Positions 1 through 7,971 of a stretch of DNA of 22,992 nucleotides are shown here, in pieces. Below the pieces are notes generated by a model. It was not told the origin of the DNA. It worked only from the letters and a program-made list of their open reading frames with translations, and searched no databases. Source of the DNA: Deltaproteobacteria bacterium (GTDB lineage Bacteria > Desulfobacterota > UBA8473); assembly GCA_030623035.1 (NCBI GenBank), contig JAUXFK010000009.1:1-22992 (forward strand), written 5' to 3'. How positions within the stretch are numbered: position 1 is the first letter of the stretch; each line of letters begins with the position of its first letter. The position numbers and the translations under genes were made by a program.

Positions 1-1
1 G

Positions 2-1921
2 GATCTGGCGGATAACGGTTATCAAGTATATTTGGTGGAGAAGAATCCCAGTATCGGAGGGATCATGGCTCAACTCGATAAAACCTTTCCTACAATAGAC
101 TGTTCCATCTGAATACTGGGGCCAAAGATGATGGATGTCGGTCGACATCCCCGCATTAAGATATTTACCCTGAGTGATATTCAATCGATAAAGGGTTACA
201 TAGGAAATTTTAATGTAAAGATAAATAAAAAAGCTCGTCTTGTGGATGAGAATGAATGTACAGCATGCGGAGATTGTACAAAAGAATGTCCTGTTGTTAT
301 CCCCAACGAGTTTGATATGGGGCTTTCTTCACGTAAGGCGATATTCCTTCCTTTTCCCCAGGCAATACCATCGTCTTATATCATTAATCAACAAGAATGC
401 CTGGGAAAAGATCCGATTATATGCGGCAAATGCATTAAGCTCTGTGAGAAGGGTTGTATTGATTTTGACATGAAAGATGAGGAGATTGAGTTTACAGTTG
501 GTACGATCATCGTTGCCACTGGGATGGAGATATATGATCCGCGAGACATGGATGAATACGGGTATACACGTTATGAAAATGTTATAACGAGCATGGAGTT
601 CGAGAGGCTCATAAATGCAGGGGGCCCAACAAAGGGAGAGATGATCCGTATGACTGACCGTAAGATACCCAGGTCAGTGGCCTTCATTCAATGTGTGGGT
701 TCTCGTTCTCTTAAGAAGGGGGGGGCTTACTGCAGTAATATTTGTTGCATGAATACTATAAAAGACACCTTAATACTTAAAGAACACTACCACGATATAG
801 ACCTAAAGGTGTTTTATATTGATATAAGGTCATTTGGTAAGGGTTCTGAAGATCTTTTCCGAAGGAGCAAAGGCGAAGGGGTCAACTATATTCGAGGGCT
901 TCCCGGTCAGATAAGGGAAGACCCTAATACAAAGAATCTTATCCTTTCAGTAGAAAATACTGCCACAAACAAATTGGAAGAGCACGAAGTTGATATGGTA
1001 GTATTATCTTTGGGGGTAAAGCCACATGGAGATGCCCAAAAGATACAGGAAATGTTAGCCTTGCAGAAAACCTCGGATGGTTTTTACATGGAAGCCCATC
1101 CCAAATTACAGCCGGTTGATTCTGCAACGAAGGGCATATTCTTTGCTGGATGTTCAGAAAGTCCCAAGGACATTAAAGACTCTGTTACTCAGGCCTCTGC
1201 CTCGGCTTCTCGGGCAATGCGTCTTATGAGCGGTGGTGAAATAACGACAGAGGCGATAACCGCTTTAGTCGATAAGGAAAAGTGTAATATCTGCGGGATA
1301 TGTGCTCATGTGTGTCCATACAATGCGGTTATGATGGATAAGGACAATAATATGCCTGCACAAATTAATCAGATTGCCTGCACGGGATGTGGTACTTGCG
1401 CAGCAGAATGTCCTGCCGACGCCATCACAATGAAGCATTATACAGACAGCCAGATAGAGGAGCAGATCGATTCATTATTAGAGGAGAGTCCTGAACAGAA
1501 GGTAGTGACATTTGCGTGCAACTGGTGCTCTTATGCCGGCGCTGATTATGCCGGTGTATCTCGCTTGCAGTATCCTTCACAGATTCGTTTGATACGCACG
1601 ATGTGCAGCGGCAGGGTAGACAAAAAATTCATCTGGAGAGCCTTTAAAAAAGGTGCCCCTGTAGTCCTCGTCTCGGGATGTCACTTTGGGGATTGTCACT
1701 ATATTGATGCCAACCACTGGACCGAGAAAAGGGTAAAGAAAATTTGGAAAAAGATGGAAAGAATAGGCATCAGGCCGGAACGATTACAGCTTGAATGGAT
1801 TAGTGCATCAGAAGGCGTGCGCTTTTCTAAAGTTATGAAAAAGATGGAAAACTTAAGAGCTAAAGTTACACTGGAAGAGATACAGGATACAAAAAGAATC
1901 CTTCAGGAACATAACGAATAA
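2..1921 (+). CDS. hdrA: HdrA-MvhD fusion, selenocysteine-containing, 5' partial
   Basis: C-terminal 639 codons of a heterodisulfide reductase subunit A-like iron-sulfur flavoprotein; the start lies left of the window. The frame is open from base 2 except for one TGA at 110-112, which falls exactly where HdrA proteins carry the second Cys of a DCSxCIL-PKM motif, so I read it as selenocysteine (fragment residue 37). Visible order: FAD-domain GGIMAQLDKTFPTIDCS (residues 21-35), Sec37, ferredoxin-like Cys cluster C86/C89/C92/C96, the HdrA-typical CVGSR and CxxxCC (about 231-249), a second FAD segment with GIFFAGC, two 4Fe-4S ferredoxin motifs (C428-C438 and C460-C470), then an MvhD/FlpD domain with C506, C509, C535, C560 and C565. 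Known HdrA proteins carry FAD and 4Fe-4S clusters in flavin-based electron bifurcation or confurcation, and the MvhD part links them to a hydrogenase or dehydrogenase. A gene called from the ATG at 128 would be an artificial truncation. Frameshift-free reading on both sides of the TGA argues against a pseudogene. Confidence 0.88.
110..112 (+). other. In-frame TGA, probable selenocysteine codon
   Basis: TGA interrupts an otherwise open frame that reads as HdrA on both sides (upstream MAQLDKTFPTIDCSI, downstream ILGPKMMDVGRHP). HdrA homologues have Cys here, and HdrA is an established Sec/Cys selenoprotein family. A hairpin with a GGTC loop follows 20 nt downstream. Confidence 0.82.
128..157 (+). 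promoter_or_regulatory. Putative bacterial SECIS hairpin
   Basis: A perfect 7-bp stem, GGATGTC (133-139) with GACATCC (144-150), closes a GGTC tetraloop (140-143). Below it is an internal loop (131-132 against 151-153, with an unpaired U at 132) and a short lower stem of 128-130 with 154-156, plus a possible G-U pair 127/157. The loop begins 27 nt after the TGA. Bacterial SECIS elements lie inside the coding region just after the UGA, and the E. coli fdhF element also presents GGUC in its apical loop for SelB. The upper stem is longer than in fdhF. Not checked by folding software. Confidence 0.7.
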
Positions 1922-1927
1922 GCTTTT

Positions 1928-3712
1928 TTATTTTGTGATACTCGGCCTCAGGGACAATTCTGCGAGTTGTTCGCTATCCACCTTTGAAGGTGCCCCTGAC
2001 ATTAAACAAGTGGCCTTCTGGGTCTTTGGAAAGGCGATCACATCTCTAATAGGCTTATCTCCACATAGGGCCATAACAAGACGATCAAAACCAACGGCAA
2101 TTCCACCATGGGGAGGAGCCCCATAGTTTAATGCATCCAACAAAAAGCCAAACTTTGCTTGCGCCTCCTCCTCCTCGATATTTAGGGCACTAAAAACCGC
2201 GGACTGTAAATCGCTCTGAAATATTCTTATGCTTCCTCCGCCTATCTCAGAACCATTTAAAACAAGGTCATAAGCCTTGGCCCTAACCTTATGGGGATCG
2301 GTCTTCAGTTTTGGTATGTCCTCATCCAAGGGTGCGGTAAAGGGGTGATGCCTTGCCGTATATCGCATCTCATTCTTATCATACTCAAGAAGTGGAAAAT
2401 CTACAATCCAGGTAAAATCAAATGTATCCTGTTTAATAATCTTCAATCTTTCCCCTATATTGAGTCTTATATGGCCCAATGCCTCACTCGCTATATGATG
2501 TTTATCTGCTATAAAGATCAACAGATCCCCTTCTGATAAATGAACTCTTTCAAAGATCGCACTCTTCTCTGAATCGCTTAGAAACTTCTCTATGGGAGAC
2601 TTCCATGTACCAGATTCATACTTTAGCCATGTTATTCCTTTGGAACCATAAATCTCAGCAAGTTCTGAAAGGTTGCCTAAATCCTTCCTGGAAAAGCCAG
2701 AGCATCCTTTAGCTTTGATGGCCTTAACAACCCCGCCTTTCTTAATCACATCTGCAAAAACTCTGAAATTAGATACCTCAAATATATCTGAGGTATCTAT
2801 CAATTCCACACCGAACCTTGTATCTGGATTGTCTACTCCAAATCTCGTTATGGCCTCGTCAAAGGTTAACCTCTTAAACGGAATCTCTATTTGTATATTT
2901 AAGACCTCCCTAAATATCGAGGACATCATACCCTCTGTAATCCTCATCACATCTTCCTGGTCAACAAAGGACATCTCCATGTCTATCTGTGTAAATTCAG
3001 GCTGTCTATCTGTCCTCAGATCCTCATCTCGAAAACACTTTACAATCTGAAAATACCTGTCAAACCCTCCTACCATCAACAATTGCTTAAATAGTTGAGG
3101 AGACTGGGGTAAGGCATAAAAGTTTCCAGGGTTTACTCTACTGGGAACCAGGTAGTCTCTAGCCCCTTCAGGAGTGCTTTTGGTTAAAAAAGGGGTTTCA
3201 ATCTCCAAAAAACCCTCTTTATAAAGATAATCTCTTATCGACTTTGCCGCATTATTCCTGAGGATGAAATTCCTCTGGAGGCTTCTCCTCCTTAAGTCCA
3301 GGTATCTGTATTTGAGACGGACATCCTCGGACACATCCATACTTCCGTCAATATGAAAGGGGGGCGTTTTCGCATGATTCAGTATGTACAGCTCTTCTGC
3401 GTATATCTCTATCTCTCCAGTAGACAATCTGGGGTTTTCGGTTCCTTCAGGTCTCTTAGAAACCTTCCCTTTAACGGCGATAACGTATTCACCTCGAATT
3501 TGAGATGCTCGATTATGTGAGTTCTTATCTACATCCTGGCTAAAGACAATCTGTGTAATTCCATATCTGTCACGCAGGTTGACAAATATTAAACCCCCAT
3601 GGTCTCTTCTGCGATGAACCCATCCCATAAGGACAACCTCTCTATTTAATTCACTAATCCCTAACTGTCCGCAGTTGTGGGTTCTCTTCAGACCTTCTAT
3701 TGAATCGACCAA
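1928..3712 (-). CDS. aspS: Aspartyl-tRNA synthetase
   Basis: Class II aminoacyl-tRNA synthetase charging tRNA-Asp, 594 aa, usual for the bacterial form. N-terminal OB-fold anticodon-binding domain (about 1-115), catalytic core with motif 2 FRDEDLRTDRQPEFTQ (227-242), an inserted bacterial GAD domain (about 300-420) and motif 3 GIAVGFDRLVM (537-547). Residues 34-40 read RRRDHGG; the His here, rather than Leu as in E. coli, is typical of non-discriminating AspRS that also makes Asp-tRNA-Asn for amidation by GatCAB (inference). The start is TTG at 3712, preceded by AGGAGG with 6-nt spacing, and directly abuts the stop of a 16-codon reading frame. It is the last gene of the rsfS operon and converges on hdrA with only 6 bp between the stops. 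Confidence 0.97.
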   Translation of the reverse strand: MVDSIEGLKRTHNCGQLGISELNREVVLMGWVHRRRDHGGLIFVNLRDRYGITQIVFSQDVDKNSHNRASQIRGEYVIAVKGKVSKRPEGTENPRLSTGEIEIYAEELYILNHAKTPPFHIDGSMDVSEDVRLKYRYLDLRRRSLQRNFILRNNAAKSIRDYLYKEGFLEIETPFLTKSTPEGARDYLVPSRVNPGNFYALPQSPQLFKQLLMVGGFDRYFQIVKCFRDEDLRTDRQPEFTQIDMEMSFVDQEDVMRITEGMMSSIFREVLNIQIEIPFKRLTFDEAITRFGVDNPDTRFGVELIDTSDIFEVSNFRVFADVIKKGGVVKAIKAKGCSGFSRKDLGNLSELAEIYGSKGITWLKYESGTWKSPIEKFLSDSEKSAIFERVHLSEGDLLIFIADKHHIASEALGHIRLNIGERLKIIKQDTFDFTWIVDFPLLEYDKNEMRYTARHHPFTAPLDEDIPKLKTDPHKVRAKAYDLVLNGSEIGGGSIRIFQSDLQSAVFSALNIEEEEAQAKFGFLLDALNYGAPPHGGIAVGFDRLVMALCGDKPIRDVIAFPKTQKATCLMSGAPSKVDSEQLAELSLRPSITK

Positions 3713-3763
3713 TTACGCCCTCCTATCTTCCAACTCTTTTAACCTCTTCTTCAATTCCACCAT
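3713..3763 (-). CDS. Possible 16-aa leader ORF before aspS
   Basis: An ATG at 3763, preceded by GAGGAG with 8-nt spacing, opens a 16-codon frame reading MVELKKRLKELEDRRA, ending in a TAA directly next to the aspS TTG start. The aspS ribosome-binding site lies inside it, so translational coupling is plausible. A second 16-codon frame (ATG at 3801, next to the stop of the polyprenyl synthase, to 3751) overlaps it in another frame. A one-base change would join them into a charged helical peptide of about 29 aa. No family recognised; it may be spacer sequence. Confidence 0.25.
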   Translation of the reverse strand: MVELKKRLKELEDRRA

Positions 3764-3801
3764 CTTTGCAACTCCTCAAGCTTTGCCTTCCTCCTGCTCA
3801 T

Positions 3802-4776
3802 TTACCACTTCCTTTCAATAACATAATCTGCTGTTGCCAAAAGAGCCTGTTTCTCTTTAAAAGAATCAAAATCTCGCATACACTCCTTTGCTGCTTTGAT
3901 GTAATCTTGTGCTCTTTTAAAGGTATGTTCCGGGCCTTTGTAATATTTTACCAGGTCAATTACTGCAAATACATCCTGCTGTTTTTGTTCATCCGTCTCA
4001 ATTACCCTTATTATCTTCTCTCTATCGGAGGGGCTGCAAACCTTTAAGGTATATATTAAAGGTAAAGTGATCTTTCCTTCACATAAATCCTTCCCAATCG
4101 TCTTACCGAATTCCTTCTCATTAGAGATATAATCAAGCATGTCGTCTATCAATTGAAAAGCAATACCTAAATTTAAACCAAAGCCTCCTAATGCCTTTTC
4201 CTCTTCAAGAGGTGCATTACCCAGAACTGCCCCCACCCTGCAGGCTGCTGAGATTAATACCGCTGTTTTCATCGTAATGATAGAAATATAATCCTTCTCC
4301 GAAATATAGGGATCCTTACATTTCATCAACTCCATAATCTCCCCTTCAGCCAAACTCGTTGTAGCATCAGACAATATCTTCATGACTTTCAAATCCCCAA
4401 CACGCATCATCAAAGAGAAAGACTTAGAAAAAAAATAATCTCCCATCAAAACACTTGTTTCATTCCCCCAAAGCGAATTCACTGAAGAAGCGCCCCTTCT
4501 TACTTCAGCCTTGTCTATAACATCATCATGAAGCAAAGTAGCTGTATGGATAAACTCAAAGATACTTGCAACAAAAATATGCTGGATACCAGTATAACCG
4601 CAGAGTTTCGCCGCAAGAATTAAAATCATGGGCCTAAACCTCTTTCCACCACTTTTGAGAATATACTCCCCCACTTTCGGGATCAAAGGAACCTGAGATA
4701 TAACATTTTTTGAAAGCTCAGTTTCAACCTTCTTAAGGTCATCACTAACTAAATCAAAAACCTCTCCAATCTTCAT
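3802..4776 (-). CDS. ispB: Long-chain trans-polyprenyl diphosphate synthase
   Basis: All-trans polyprenyl synthase (octaprenyl/heptaprenyl type, 324 aa) that condenses isopentenyl diphosphate onto an allylic primer to make quinone side chains; soluble and Mg-dependent. GGKRFRP (43-49), the first aspartate-rich motif DDVID (84-88) and the second DDMLD (211-215) are intact. The residue five before the first motif is Ala79, small rather than aromatic, which in this family points to a long product. Product length cannot be fixed from sequence. ATG start at 4776 with a GGGG-containing weak ribosome-binding site. It sits 54 nt after comF, same strand, so probably the same transcript. Confidence 0.93.
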   Translation of the reverse strand: MKIGEVFDLVSDDLKKVETELSKNVISQVPLIPKVGEYILKSGGKRFRPMILILAAKLCGYTGIQHIFVASIFEFIHTATLLHDDVIDKAEVRRGASSVNSLWGNETSVLMGDYFFSKSFSLMMRVGDLKVMKILSDATTSLAEGEIMELMKCKDPYISEKDYISIITMKTAVLISAACRVGAVLGNAPLEEEKALGGFGLNLGIAFQLIDDMLDYISNEKEFGKTIGKDLCEGKITLPLIYTLKVCSPSDREKIIRVIETDEQKQQDVFAVIDLVKYYKGPEHTFKRAQDYIKAAKECMRDFDSFKEKQALLATADYVIERKW

Positions 4777-4830
4777 CTAAACCCCATATCCTGATCAAAT
4801 ACAGTGGAGCTTACTATTGATCAAAACTGC

Positions 4831-5541
4831 TTATACTGCCCTTGATAAGGTAAATACATCAACACTGGCTACGCCAGCCTTTTTTAATACTTTTGCACAT
4901 TCATTAACGGTTGCCCCACTTGTATAAACATCATCTATTAATAAAACATCCTTATCTGTGAACCTATTCTTATTATAAAGGGCAAATGCCCCTTTAACAT
5001 TGCGCTCTCTTGCTATCTTACCTAGATTGATCTGGGGACCTTCCCACCTAATCCTTCTCAGGCTTGTAAAATCAACAGGAGTATCGTATCTCTTCCCGAC
5101 ATATCCAGCCAAAGAAAGGGCCTGATTAAATCCTCTTTCTCTTAACCTTTTAAAATGGAGTGGAATAGGAACTATAAAATCGTATGATTTGAAATCGAAA
5201 GGATCAAACTCATAATTTATCATTAGAGCTCCTAAATGTTTGGCTAAGAAGGTTTTCTTATTATACTTAAACTGATGAATCGCCTCTTGCAGTACCCCTT
5301 CATAATATCCAACGGCTCTGGCTTTAGAAAAATATAACTTAGAGGTTAAACAGGCTCCACAAAGATGATCCCTTCCAATTTTAGAGAGAAAAGGGATACC
5401 GCACTGAATGCATATCGGGGAGGAAATATACTTTATATTAGAAGAACATGTTTTACAGATCTTTTCCGTGGGAACAGTTTCTTTTCTACAGACAAAGCAC
5501 CTTGTAGGAAAGAAAAAATCTAAAAAGGCATCAAGCAGCAT
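4831..5541 (-). CDS. comF: ComF/GntX-family phosphoribosyltransferase-like protein
   Basis: ComF-family double zinc ribbon plus PRTase-fold protein, 236 aa from the chosen start. N-terminal Cys pairs C15/C18, C29/C32, C44/C47 and C61/C64 form the zinc-ribbon part. The C-terminal PRPP-binding loop DVLLIDDVYTSGAT (about 198-211) is intact, as is the ERGFNQA motif typical of ComF. In naturally competent bacteria ComF helps bring in single-stranded DNA; in other bacteria the role is not settled, so I claim only the family. The ATG at 5541 overlaps the rsfS end by 11 nt and gives the usual N-terminus (MLLDAFLDFFFPTRC). An upstream start at 5565 (TTG) is possible and would add eight residues. Confidence 0.93.
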   Translation of the reverse strand: MLLDAFLDFFFPTRCFVCRKETVPTEKICKTCSSNIKYISSPICIQCGIPFLSKIGRDHLCGACLTSKLYFSKARAVGYYEGVLQEAIHQFKYNKKTFLAKHLGALMINYEFDPFDFKSYDFIVPIPLHFKRLRERGFNQALSLAGYVGKRYDTPVDFTSLRRIRWEGPQINLGKIARERNVKGAFALYNKNRFTDKDVLLIDDVYTSGATVNECAKVLKKAGVASVDVFTLSRAV

Positions 5542-5884
5542 TAACCTCAACCCTTGGAGCATCAACCCAGAGTCCCTCTAAATCATAAAATTCTCTTATA
5601 GGCTCATAGAATACATGCACAATTACATCATTATAATCCAGTAATATCCATTTCGCTTCCCTAAATCCCTCAACTCCCAAAGGATAAACACCTTTTTTTT
5701 TCATGCTTTCTTCTATCGAGGAAGCGATCCCTTGAACCTGTCGATCCGATCGCCCACCACATATTATAAAGTAATCGGCAACAGAGGTTAACTCTTTGAT
5801 ATCTAATATTACTAAGTTTACAGCCTTCTTGTTTAAAGCAGCATGAGCACAAAGAAGGAATTTCTCCTTCGAGTCTGTTTTCAT
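5531..5884 (-). CDS. rsfS: Ribosomal silencing factor RsfS
   Basis: RsfS/YbeB/Iojap family, 117 aa, usual size. The family binds ribosomal protein L14 on the large subunit and blocks subunit joining when nutrients are scarce. Family hallmarks: DIKELTSVADYFIICGGRS (28-46), the GFREAKWILLDYNDVIVHVF block (72-91) and an REFYDLEGLW end. ATG start with GGGAGG four nt upstream. First gene of the rsfS-comF-ispB-aspS unit. It is not beside nadD or obg as often seen, but directly after the ribosomal cluster that encodes its L14 target, across a terminator. Confidence 0.96.
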   Translation of the reverse strand: MKTDSKEKFLLCAHAALNKKAVNLVILDIKELTSVADYFIICGGRSDRQVQGIASSIEESMKKKGVYPLGVEGFREAKWILLDYNDVIVHVFYEPIREFYDLEGLWVDAPRVEVNAA

Positions 5885-6046
5885 TTACCTCCCTCGAGGT
5901 TATAAACCCTTTACTTTATCCTTATATAACCGGTCTATTTGAGTGATCGAATCAAAAGCAATTTTTATAAATAACTGAGGGCATTTCCATCCTTTTCTTG
6001 CATCCTTTCTGCTTTATCTCCTCTTCTTCTCATTAAAAATACCTTT

Positions 6047-6075
6047 ATAGTAGAACAATACCTGTTAAAAATCAA
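6047..6075 (-). promoter_or_regulatory. Sigma70-like promoter of the rsfS operon
   Basis: On the minus strand, TTGATT (6070-6075) and TACTAT (6047-6052) are separated by exactly 17 nt. It lies just downstream of the ribosomal-cluster terminator and about 160 nt upstream of rsfS. Four of six bases match consensus in each box. Inferred start of transcription is near 6040. Confidence 0.55.
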
Positions 6076-6110
6076 GCGCTTTAATTAAAGGAAAAAAGAG
6101 TTTATATTTG

Positions 6111-6141
6111 AAAATAGAAAAGGCAAGTTTTACCTTGCCTT
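6111..6141 (-). terminator. Intrinsic terminator of the ribosomal cluster
   Basis: On the minus strand, AAGGCAAG pairs perfectly with CTTGCCTT (8 bp) around a 6-nt loop, followed by TTTTCTATTTTC. It is about 355 nt downstream of rplQ and upstream of the rsfS promoter, so it should separate the two units. Confidence 0.8.
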
Positions 6142-6220
6142 ATGGACGCTACTTATTTGCATAATCTCTTTTATCGGGTTCCCTGTCCCCCCACTGTATT
6201 AAAATCCTTATACCTATACT

Positions 6221-6418
6221 GAGCGGTTCCATGTTCAGGGTTCAAGGTTCAAAGGTTATAGTCTATTGATATCCTTAACTTTATTTATAGCGATTGAGAT
6301 GTGGCTCAGATTAGTCTCCTTCACCCATTTGGTGAAACGTCATATCTACTCCTGTCAAAGTGTTTTCCTTTTTTTAACAGTCAGCCAAGTCGTTTCAACC
6401 CGGAACCGTGAACCGCTC
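6221..6418. repeat. Imperfect inverted-repeat element with GTTCARG heptamers
   Basis: The left arm 6221-6244 (GAGCGGTTCCATGTTCAGGG...) and the right arm 6395-6418 are inverted and match at about 19 of 24 positions by eye, with about 150 bp between them. Next to the left arm, heptamers GTTCAGG, GTTCAAG and GTTCAAA run in tandem (6233-6253). No coding content. It may be a degenerate non-autonomous element. Confidence 0.5.
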
Positions 6419-6497
6419 AACCCAGGTTATACTAACTTAACACCACAGGGCTATTTATTACAGGCTGATTACACGATCGTAAATGGTCAATTTACCT

Positions 6498-6902
6498 CTA
6501 CTTCTTTTTTTTATCAGGAGATTTCTTCTTTGGTTTCTCTATCTTTTCATCAGTAACGAGTTCAATAATCGAAAGAGGGGCATTATCACCGTGCCTTCTA
6601 CCTACCTTAAAGATCCTTGTACATCCACCATTTCTATCCTGATACCGAGGAGCAATGGTATCAAACAAACTCCTGATCACTACCTTATCATGGATAACCC
6701 TTAAAACCTGCCTTCTTGAATGTAAATCACCTTTCTTCCCAAGAGTAATCATCTTTTCTGCAATCTTTTGTAACTCTTTTGCTTTGGCATCTGTAGTTTC
6801 TATCCTCTCATGTTTAAAGAAGGATGTAGCCATATTTCGAAACATGGCATTACGATGACTAGAAGTGCGCCCTAACTTTCTCCCTGCTTTTTGGTGTCTC
6901 AT
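6498..6902 (-). CDS. rplQ: 50S ribosomal protein L17
   Basis: L17, 134 aa, large-subunit protein near the exit tunnel. The N-terminus MRHQKAGRKLGRTSSHRNAM is family-typical, and the C-terminus has an extra Lys-rich tail (KKKSPDKKKK). The ATG overlaps the rpoA stop as ATGA, with GAGGAA eight nt upstream inside rpoA. Last gene of the ribosomal cluster. Confidence 0.98.
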   Translation of the reverse strand: MRHQKAGRKLGRTSSHRNAMFRNMATSFFKHERIETTDAKAKELQKIAEKMITLGKKGDLHSRRQVLRVIHDKVVIRSLFDTIAPRYQDRNGGCTRIFKVGRRHGDNAPLSIIELVTDEKIEKPKKKSPDKKKK

Positions 6903-7924
6903 TCTGTCAATTCCTCTATATTCTCAGTAGGTTCATCCTGGGGTTCAAAACCTTGCAATTTCATGCCAAGGGATAATCCCATCTCTGCTAAAATATCTTT
7001 TATCTCGTTTAAGGATTTTCTTCCAAAGTTTCTCGTCTTCAGCATTTCGGCCTCTGTTTTCTGAACCAGTTCACCAATATATTTTATATTGGCATTCTTA
7101 AGACAGTTGGATGAACGAACTGAAAGTTCCAGTTCCTCTATACTTCTGTAAAGGTTCTCGTTGATAGCCGTTTCTTTATCTTCATCTCCGACGATTTCCT
7201 CTTCCGCTTTGGGTTCTTGAGAATCTTCAAAGTTTATAAAGACGTCCATTTGATCTTTCAATATCTTCGCTGCAAATGCAACTGCATCCTCTGGTAATAC
7301 ACTTCCATCTGTCCAGACTTCTATTGTAAGTTTATCATAGTCTGCTCTTTGGCCTAATCTCGCATGACCCACAACATAGCTAACCTTCTTAATCGGTGAA
7401 AAGATTGCATCAATTGGGATCGTACCTATAGGGTCATCTTCTTGTTTATTCTTCTCTGCAGGAACATAGCTTCTTCCTCTCTTAACTTCCATCTCCATTT
7501 TAAGCTTGGCATTTTTAGACAATGTAACAATATGTAAATCAGGATTTAAGACTTCAACATTGTTATTCGTAATAATATCCGAAGCCTTGACTTCACCTTC
7601 TCTAGCAATGTCAATCTTGATTATTTCAGGACCCTCAGAATGCAGCCTTAGAAGAACCTCCTTTAAGTTAAGGATAATATCGGTTACATCTTCCCTGACC
7701 CCAGGGATCGTTGAAAACTCATGGAGGACTCCATCGATTCTAACAGAAGTAATAGCAGCACCAACAAGGGAAGATAATAAAACCCTTCGCAAGGAATTCC
7801 CCAGTGTAACCCCGAACCCTCTCTCAAAAGGTTCCCCGACAAACTTACCATAAAAATTTGTCGATATCTCTGTGTTTATCTCTAGTTTCTCCGGTTTTAT
7901 TAATCCATGCCAGTTAATATGCAT
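6899..7924 (-). CDS. rpoA: DNA-directed RNA polymerase alpha subunit
   Basis: RNA polymerase alpha, 341 aa. The N-terminal assembly domain (about 1-235) contains GFGVTLGNSLRRVLLSS and dimerises to nucleate the enzyme. An acidic linker follows (about 235-260). The C-terminal domain carries VRSSNCLKNANI, whose Arg corresponds to E. coli Arg265 that contacts UP elements, and RNFGRKSLNEIK. ATG start with GGAG five nt upstream. The spacer to rpsD (155 nt) holds repeat copy R1; the downstream overlap with rplQ implies coupled translation. Confidence 0.98.
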   Translation of the reverse strand: MHINWHGLIKPEKLEINTEISTNFYGKFVGEPFERGFGVTLGNSLRRVLLSSLVGAAITSVRIDGVLHEFSTIPGVREDVTDIILNLKEVLLRLHSEGPEIIKIDIAREGEVKASDIITNNNVEVLNPDLHIVTLSKNAKLKMEMEVKRGRSYVPAEKNKQEDDPIGTIPIDAIFSPIKKVSYVVGHARLGQRADYDKLTIEVWTDGSVLPEDAVAFAAKILKDQMDVFINFEDSQEPKAEEEIVGDEDKETAINENLYRSIEELELSVRSSNCLKNANIKYIGELVQKTEAEMLKTRNFGRKSLNEIKDILAEMGLSLGMKLQGFEPQDEPTENIEELTE

Positions 7925-7971
7925 TCTAACTCCATGTTATGTGAACTTGTTAAATGATAGACATTGGCTTC

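Larger units (their letters stand above)
5885..6497. other. Gene-free junction between rsfS operon and rplQ
   Basis: 613 bp without a convincing gene. From right to left in the direction of transcription it holds the rplQ 3' region, an imperfect inverted-repeat element (6221-6418), the terminator of the ribosomal cluster (6111-6141) and the rsfS promoter (6047-6075), followed by a leader of about 155 nt. Plus-strand frames here (for example 6266-6556) have no family resemblance and overlap the repeat. Confidence 0.7.

Noticed and set aside
110..112. TGA as a nonsense mutation in a pseudogene
   Set aside because: No other stop or frameshift in 640 codons, the position is a known Sec/Cys site, and a SECIS-like hairpin follows. 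Not fully excluded without genome data.
128..1921. A complete 597-aa gene starting at the ATG at 128
   Set aside because: The HdrA frame continues upstream through the TGA to base 2 with conserved FAD-domain sequence, and the ATG pair encodes conserved internal residues (KMMDVGRHP).
1895..1927. Terminator between hdrA and aspS
   Set aside because: There is a T-run (GCTTTTTTATTTT) but only a four-bp stem with a two-nt loop before it; not a credible hairpin.
5965..6033. A 22-codon minus-strand frame just after the rsfS promoter (MRRRGDKAERMQEKDGNALS...)
   Set aside because: No ribosome-binding site and only about seven nt from the inferred transcription start; no family resemblance.
6233..6260. 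GGTTCAAAGG as a tRNA T-arm
   Set aside because: No acceptor, D or anticodon arm can be built around it; it is part of a GTTCARG tandem.
6266..6556. Plus-strand frame in the rplQ-rsfS junction
   Set aside because: Overlaps the inverted-repeat element and the rplQ end, no recognisable protein features.
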